Shown piece by piece: positions 13,753 to 15,981 of a DNA stretch of 15,981 nucleotides (position 1 is the stretch's first letter; every line of letters begins with the position of its first letter). A model generated the notes under the pieces. That model saw only the letters and a program-made list of their open reading frames with translations. It was not told the origin of the DNA and did no database searches. Made by a program: the position numbers and the translations under genes. Source of the stretch: CAYFVU01 sp964346645 (GTDB lineage Bacteria > Spirochaetota > Spirochaetia > DSM-16054 > Sediminispirochaetaceae); NCBI GenBank assembly GCA_964346645.1, contig CAYFVU010000083.1, positions 1 through 15,981 on the forward strand, written 5' to 3'.

Positions 13753-15798
13753 CTACGCCTGCGAAAGGCCGCCTTCTTTTTTGGCAAAGTGGCTGAACTC
13801 CATGGCGAAGGTCCCGCGTCCTTGGGTAATGCTTCTGAGGGCGGTGGAGTAACCGAACATGTTGGCCAGTGGTACGTCGGCACGTACGTGCTCCAAGGTC
13901 GGCTTGCTCTCGAGGCTCTCGATTACCCCGTTGCGCCCGGTGATGTGGCTCATGACGTCGCCGATGAAGTCCTTCGAGCTCATGATGTCGACCCGCATGA
14001 TCGGCTCGAGGAGGATGGGAGCCGCATCTCTGCATGCGGCGTCGAAACCGAGGGATCCGGCCGCCTCGTAGGCGAAGGCGGTGGCCGTCTGCTCGTCGTA
14101 CTCGGCGTCAATCAGTGTAGCCTTCACGTCGATGACGGGATACCCGTACATGATACCCGAGTAGAAGGCGTTCGTTACGCCACGCTCTACCGCATCACGA
14201 AACTCGCGGGGAAGAGTGTCGTCGTCGAGCGCACACTCGAAATGGTTTCCGCTGCCCCTCGACAGCGGCTCGACCTTGAGGGTGACCACTGCGTTGTTCT
14301 CCTTGTTTGCCACGACCTTGTGGAACTCCTCGGTGTGCTCGTGGGTCTGTGAGATAGACTCACGGTAGGTGACCTGCGGCTTGCCGATCTTCGCACCTAT
14401 TTTGAAATCTTCCACAATCCTGGTAACCAGCACGTCGAGGTGCAGCTCTCCCATGCCGCCTATGATCAGCTGGCCCGTCTCTTCGTCGTCGGTAACAGAG
14501 AACGTGGGGTCCTCCTGCTGCAGCAGCTCGAGCACCTTCTTGAGCTTCTCCTGGTCGGACATGGTCTTCGGTTCTATGGCGACGGAGATTACGGTCTCGG
14601 GAAAGTGCATACTCTCGAGGAGGATCTTCTGTTTTTCGGAGCCGATTGTGTCGCCGGTCTGAGCGATCTTGAATCCTACCACCACCGCAATGTCGCCGGC
14701 GGTTACTCTGTCGAGAGATTCATGGCGGTTGGAGTGCATGCGCAGCAAACGGTTGACCCGTTCGCGCTTGCCCTTTGCCACGTTGTAAATCGATGCCCCC
14801 TTGCGGATTTCTCCGGTGTAGAGCCGAATGAAGCTGAGCGAGCCGGCCTCGCGATCCGCCTGTATCTTGAAGACGAGTCCGAGGGGCTCCTCCGTTTCGT
14901 CGAGATGGATGACCACTTCCTCGTCTTTCTTCGTGTCGATACCGTGGATCGGCGGAGCCTCCCAGGGGCTCGGCAGGTAGTCCACGACACCGTCAATGAG
15001 CGGCTGTACGCCGATGTTTTTCAGGCTCGCACCGACGAAGACGGGCACGATCTCCCGATCCAGGGTGGCCTTTCTGATCGCGTCCATGATCAGATCCTTG
15101 GGAATAGCGTCTCCCTCGAGGAAGAGCTCGGTTATCTCGTCGGAGTAGGGGGAGATTTTGTCGATGAGCGACTCCCTCCACTTCGCCGCATACTCTGCGT
15201 GCTCGTCGGTGAGGGGGCTGCGCCTGACTTCGCTGCCGAAGGTTGTCGGCTCGAAGTAGAGCACCTCCATGGTCACCACATCGATGATGCCGCTGAAATC
15301 GGACTCCTTGCCGATCGGTATGTAGAGTGGGACCGGGTTGGCCTGCAGCTTCTCCTCTATTTCCTTTACTACGGAGAAGTAGTCGGCTCCTAGCCTGTCC
15401 ATCTTGTTCACATAGGCAATGCGGGGGATCTTGTAGTAGGCTGCTTGGTGCCAGACGGTTTCCGACTGCGGTTCCACTCCGCCGACCGCGCAGAATACAG
15501 CGATTGCGCCGTCGAGCACCCTGAGGGAACGCTCCACCTCCGCGGTAAAGTCCACGTGGCCAGGGGTGTCGATGATGTTTATCTGTGTGTCGTGCCAGAA
15601 ACAGGTGGTCGCCGCCGAGGTTATGGTGATACCTCGGTTCTGCTCCTGCGACATCCAGTCCATGACCGCCTCGCCGTCGTCGACCTCTCCGATGCGGTGG
15701 CTCTTGCCCGTGTAGTATAGTATACGCTCGGTAGTAGTCGTCTTCCCGGCGTCTATGTGTGCCATTATTCCGATATTGCGCATTTTCTTATGTGCCAT
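13753..15798 (-). CDS. fusA: Elongation factor G, spdEFG2-type (probable ribosome-recycling EF-G2)
   Basis: This is a 681-residue translational GTPase with standard G motifs: AHIDAGKTT (13-21), RGITI (55-59), DTPGH (77-81) and NKMD (131-134). The YTGKSHRIGEVDDG and DWMSQEQNRG segments resemble Borrelia EF-G2, reported to act in ribosome recycling rather than translocation. Domain IV supports this. After YRES (from Y478) the usual KKQSGG-GQ loop is absent and replaced by an FHKVVANKENNAVV segment. The tip loop that normally reads YHxVDSSE reads YDEQTATA, with Asp568 where the translocation His should be. Automatic annotation would call it fusA, but I infer it is not the main translocase. The ATG at 15798 is chosen over the in-frame one at 15840 because GGAG lies 4 nt upstream and the extra 14 residues overlap promoter-like sequence. 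Confidence 0.9.
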   Translation of the reverse strand: MAHKKMRNIGIMAHIDAGKTTTTERILYYTGKSHRIGEVDDGEAVMDWMSQEQNRGITITSAATTCFWHDTQINIIDTPGHVDFTAEVERSLRVLDGAIAVFCAVGGVEPQSETVWHQAAYYKIPRIAYVNKMDRLGADYFSVVKEIEEKLQANPVPLYIPIGKESDFSGIIDVVTMEVLYFEPTTFGSEVRRSPLTDEHAEYAAKWRESLIDKISPYSDEITELFLEGDAIPKDLIMDAIRKATLDREIVPVFVGASLKNIGVQPLIDGVVDYLPSPWEAPPIHGIDTKKDEEVVIHLDETEEPLGLVFKIQADREAGSLSFIRLYTGEIRKGASIYNVAKGKRERVNRLLRMHSNRHESLDRVTAGDIAVVVGFKIAQTGDTIGSEKQKILLESMHFPETVISVAIEPKTMSDQEKLKKVLELLQQEDPTFSVTDDEETGQLIIGGMGELHLDVLVTRIVEDFKIGAKIGKPQVTYRESISQTHEHTEEFHKVVANKENNAVVTLKVEPLSRGSGNHFECALDDDTLPREFRDAVERGVTNAFYSGIMYGYPVIDVKATLIDAEYDEQTATAFAYEAAGSLGFDAACRDAAPILLEPIMRVDIMSSKDFIGDVMSHITGRNGVIESLESKPTLEHVRADVPLANMFGYSTALRSITQGRGTFAMEFSHFAKKEGGLSQA

Positions 15799-15819
15799 TT
15801 CTCTCCGTACCTCGCCGCG

Positions 15820-15832
15820 TATAGTAGCACAA
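15820..15832 (-). promoter_or_regulatory. Extended -10 promoter of the spdEFG2-type gene
   Basis: On the minus strand TGCTACTAT contains a TG-extended -10 box, with TACTAT at 15828-15823. The -35 region is weak (TTTTCG at 17-nt spacing). The implied leader is roughly 15-20 nt, long enough for the GGAGAG ribosome binding site. Confidence 0.45.
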
Positions 15833-15931
15833 GTCTGCAAGAGCGAAAAGATACTTATCCTAATTCTGCTTTCGACGTGTTCCCGTCATTTACACGGTGG
15901 CTACGCTGCCGCATGCACGGCTATAAGGGCG

Positions 15932-15981
15932 CATCTGTTTCTCCATCTGTTTCTCCATCTGTTTTTCCATCTGTTTTTCCA
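15932..15981. repeat. 12-bp tandem repeat, at least four copies, running off the window
   Basis: Four head-to-tail 12-mers are visible: two copies of catctgtttctc (15932-15955) and two of catctgtttttc (15956-15979), with the next copy cut by the window end. Read on the minus strand in one frame it encodes repeated Glu-Lys-Gln-Met, continuing as RPYSRACGSVATV to a TAA at 15892-15890. It could thus be the 3' end of a gene upstream of the spdEFG2-type gene. The other two minus frames are also open across the repeat, so coding status is uncertain. Confidence 0.75.

Noticed and set aside
14440..15393. Plus-strand 317-codon open frame antisense to the spdEFG2-type gene
   Set aside because: It is a shadow of conserved coding sequence on the other strand, with no start signal or motif.
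15799..15840. Upstream ATG for the spdEFG2-type gene at 15840
   Set aside because: The extra 14 residues cover the promoter-like -10 box and ribosome binding site, and EF-G proteins normally begin close to the RNIGIMAHIDAGKT segment.

Overview
The window looks like chromosomal core sequence from a mid-GC free-living spirochaete (Spirochaetales, Spirochaeta-like). The strongest evidence is the EF-G pair at the right end. One copy belongs to the spirochaete/planctomycete/delta-type EF-G2 lineage (spdEFG2), related to the Borrelia factor known to work in ribosome recycling. The other belongs to the EF-G-II lineage, typified by Thermus EF-G-2. This assignment comes from motif recall, not a database search. 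I see no phage, insertion sequence, CRISPR array or rRNA.

Layout, left to right. Positions 1-299 hold a short tandem repeat and a compact tRNA-Asn(GTT) unit on the minus strand, with its own promoter and a UUCG-loop terminator. Positions 300-3416 hold a minus-strand operon read right to left: an exported protein of unknown function, a degenerate receiver-PilZ protein (TAATG overlap), a small conserved-looking orphan protein, and the radical SAM protein AmrS. Only 25 bp separate this operon from the divergent plus-strand series mfd - ptsP - trmB (3442-9910). gltA (10026-11384) follows with its own promoter and a strong ribosome binding site. A strong hairpin lies between gltA and the convergent EF-G-II gene (11524-13605, minus). 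Upstream of that is the spdEFG2 gene (13753-15798, minus). The window ends inside a 12-bp tandem repeat.

Functionally, the plus-strand genes cover transcription-coupled repair (Mfd), the nitrogen-branch PTS phosphotransfer entry enzyme (PtsP, with a GAF sensor), tRNA m7G46 modification (TrmB) and carbon entry to 2-oxoglutarate/glutamate (citrate synthase). The minus-strand right half encodes two ribosomal GTPases, neither of which looks like the main translocase. The minus-strand left operon links a probable c-di-GMP receptor and an exported protein with a radical SAM enzyme of unsettled biochemical role. That operon and the EF-G pair are the parts most worth follow-up. No clearly unprecedented system is evident. 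All family assignments are from motifs read by eye.
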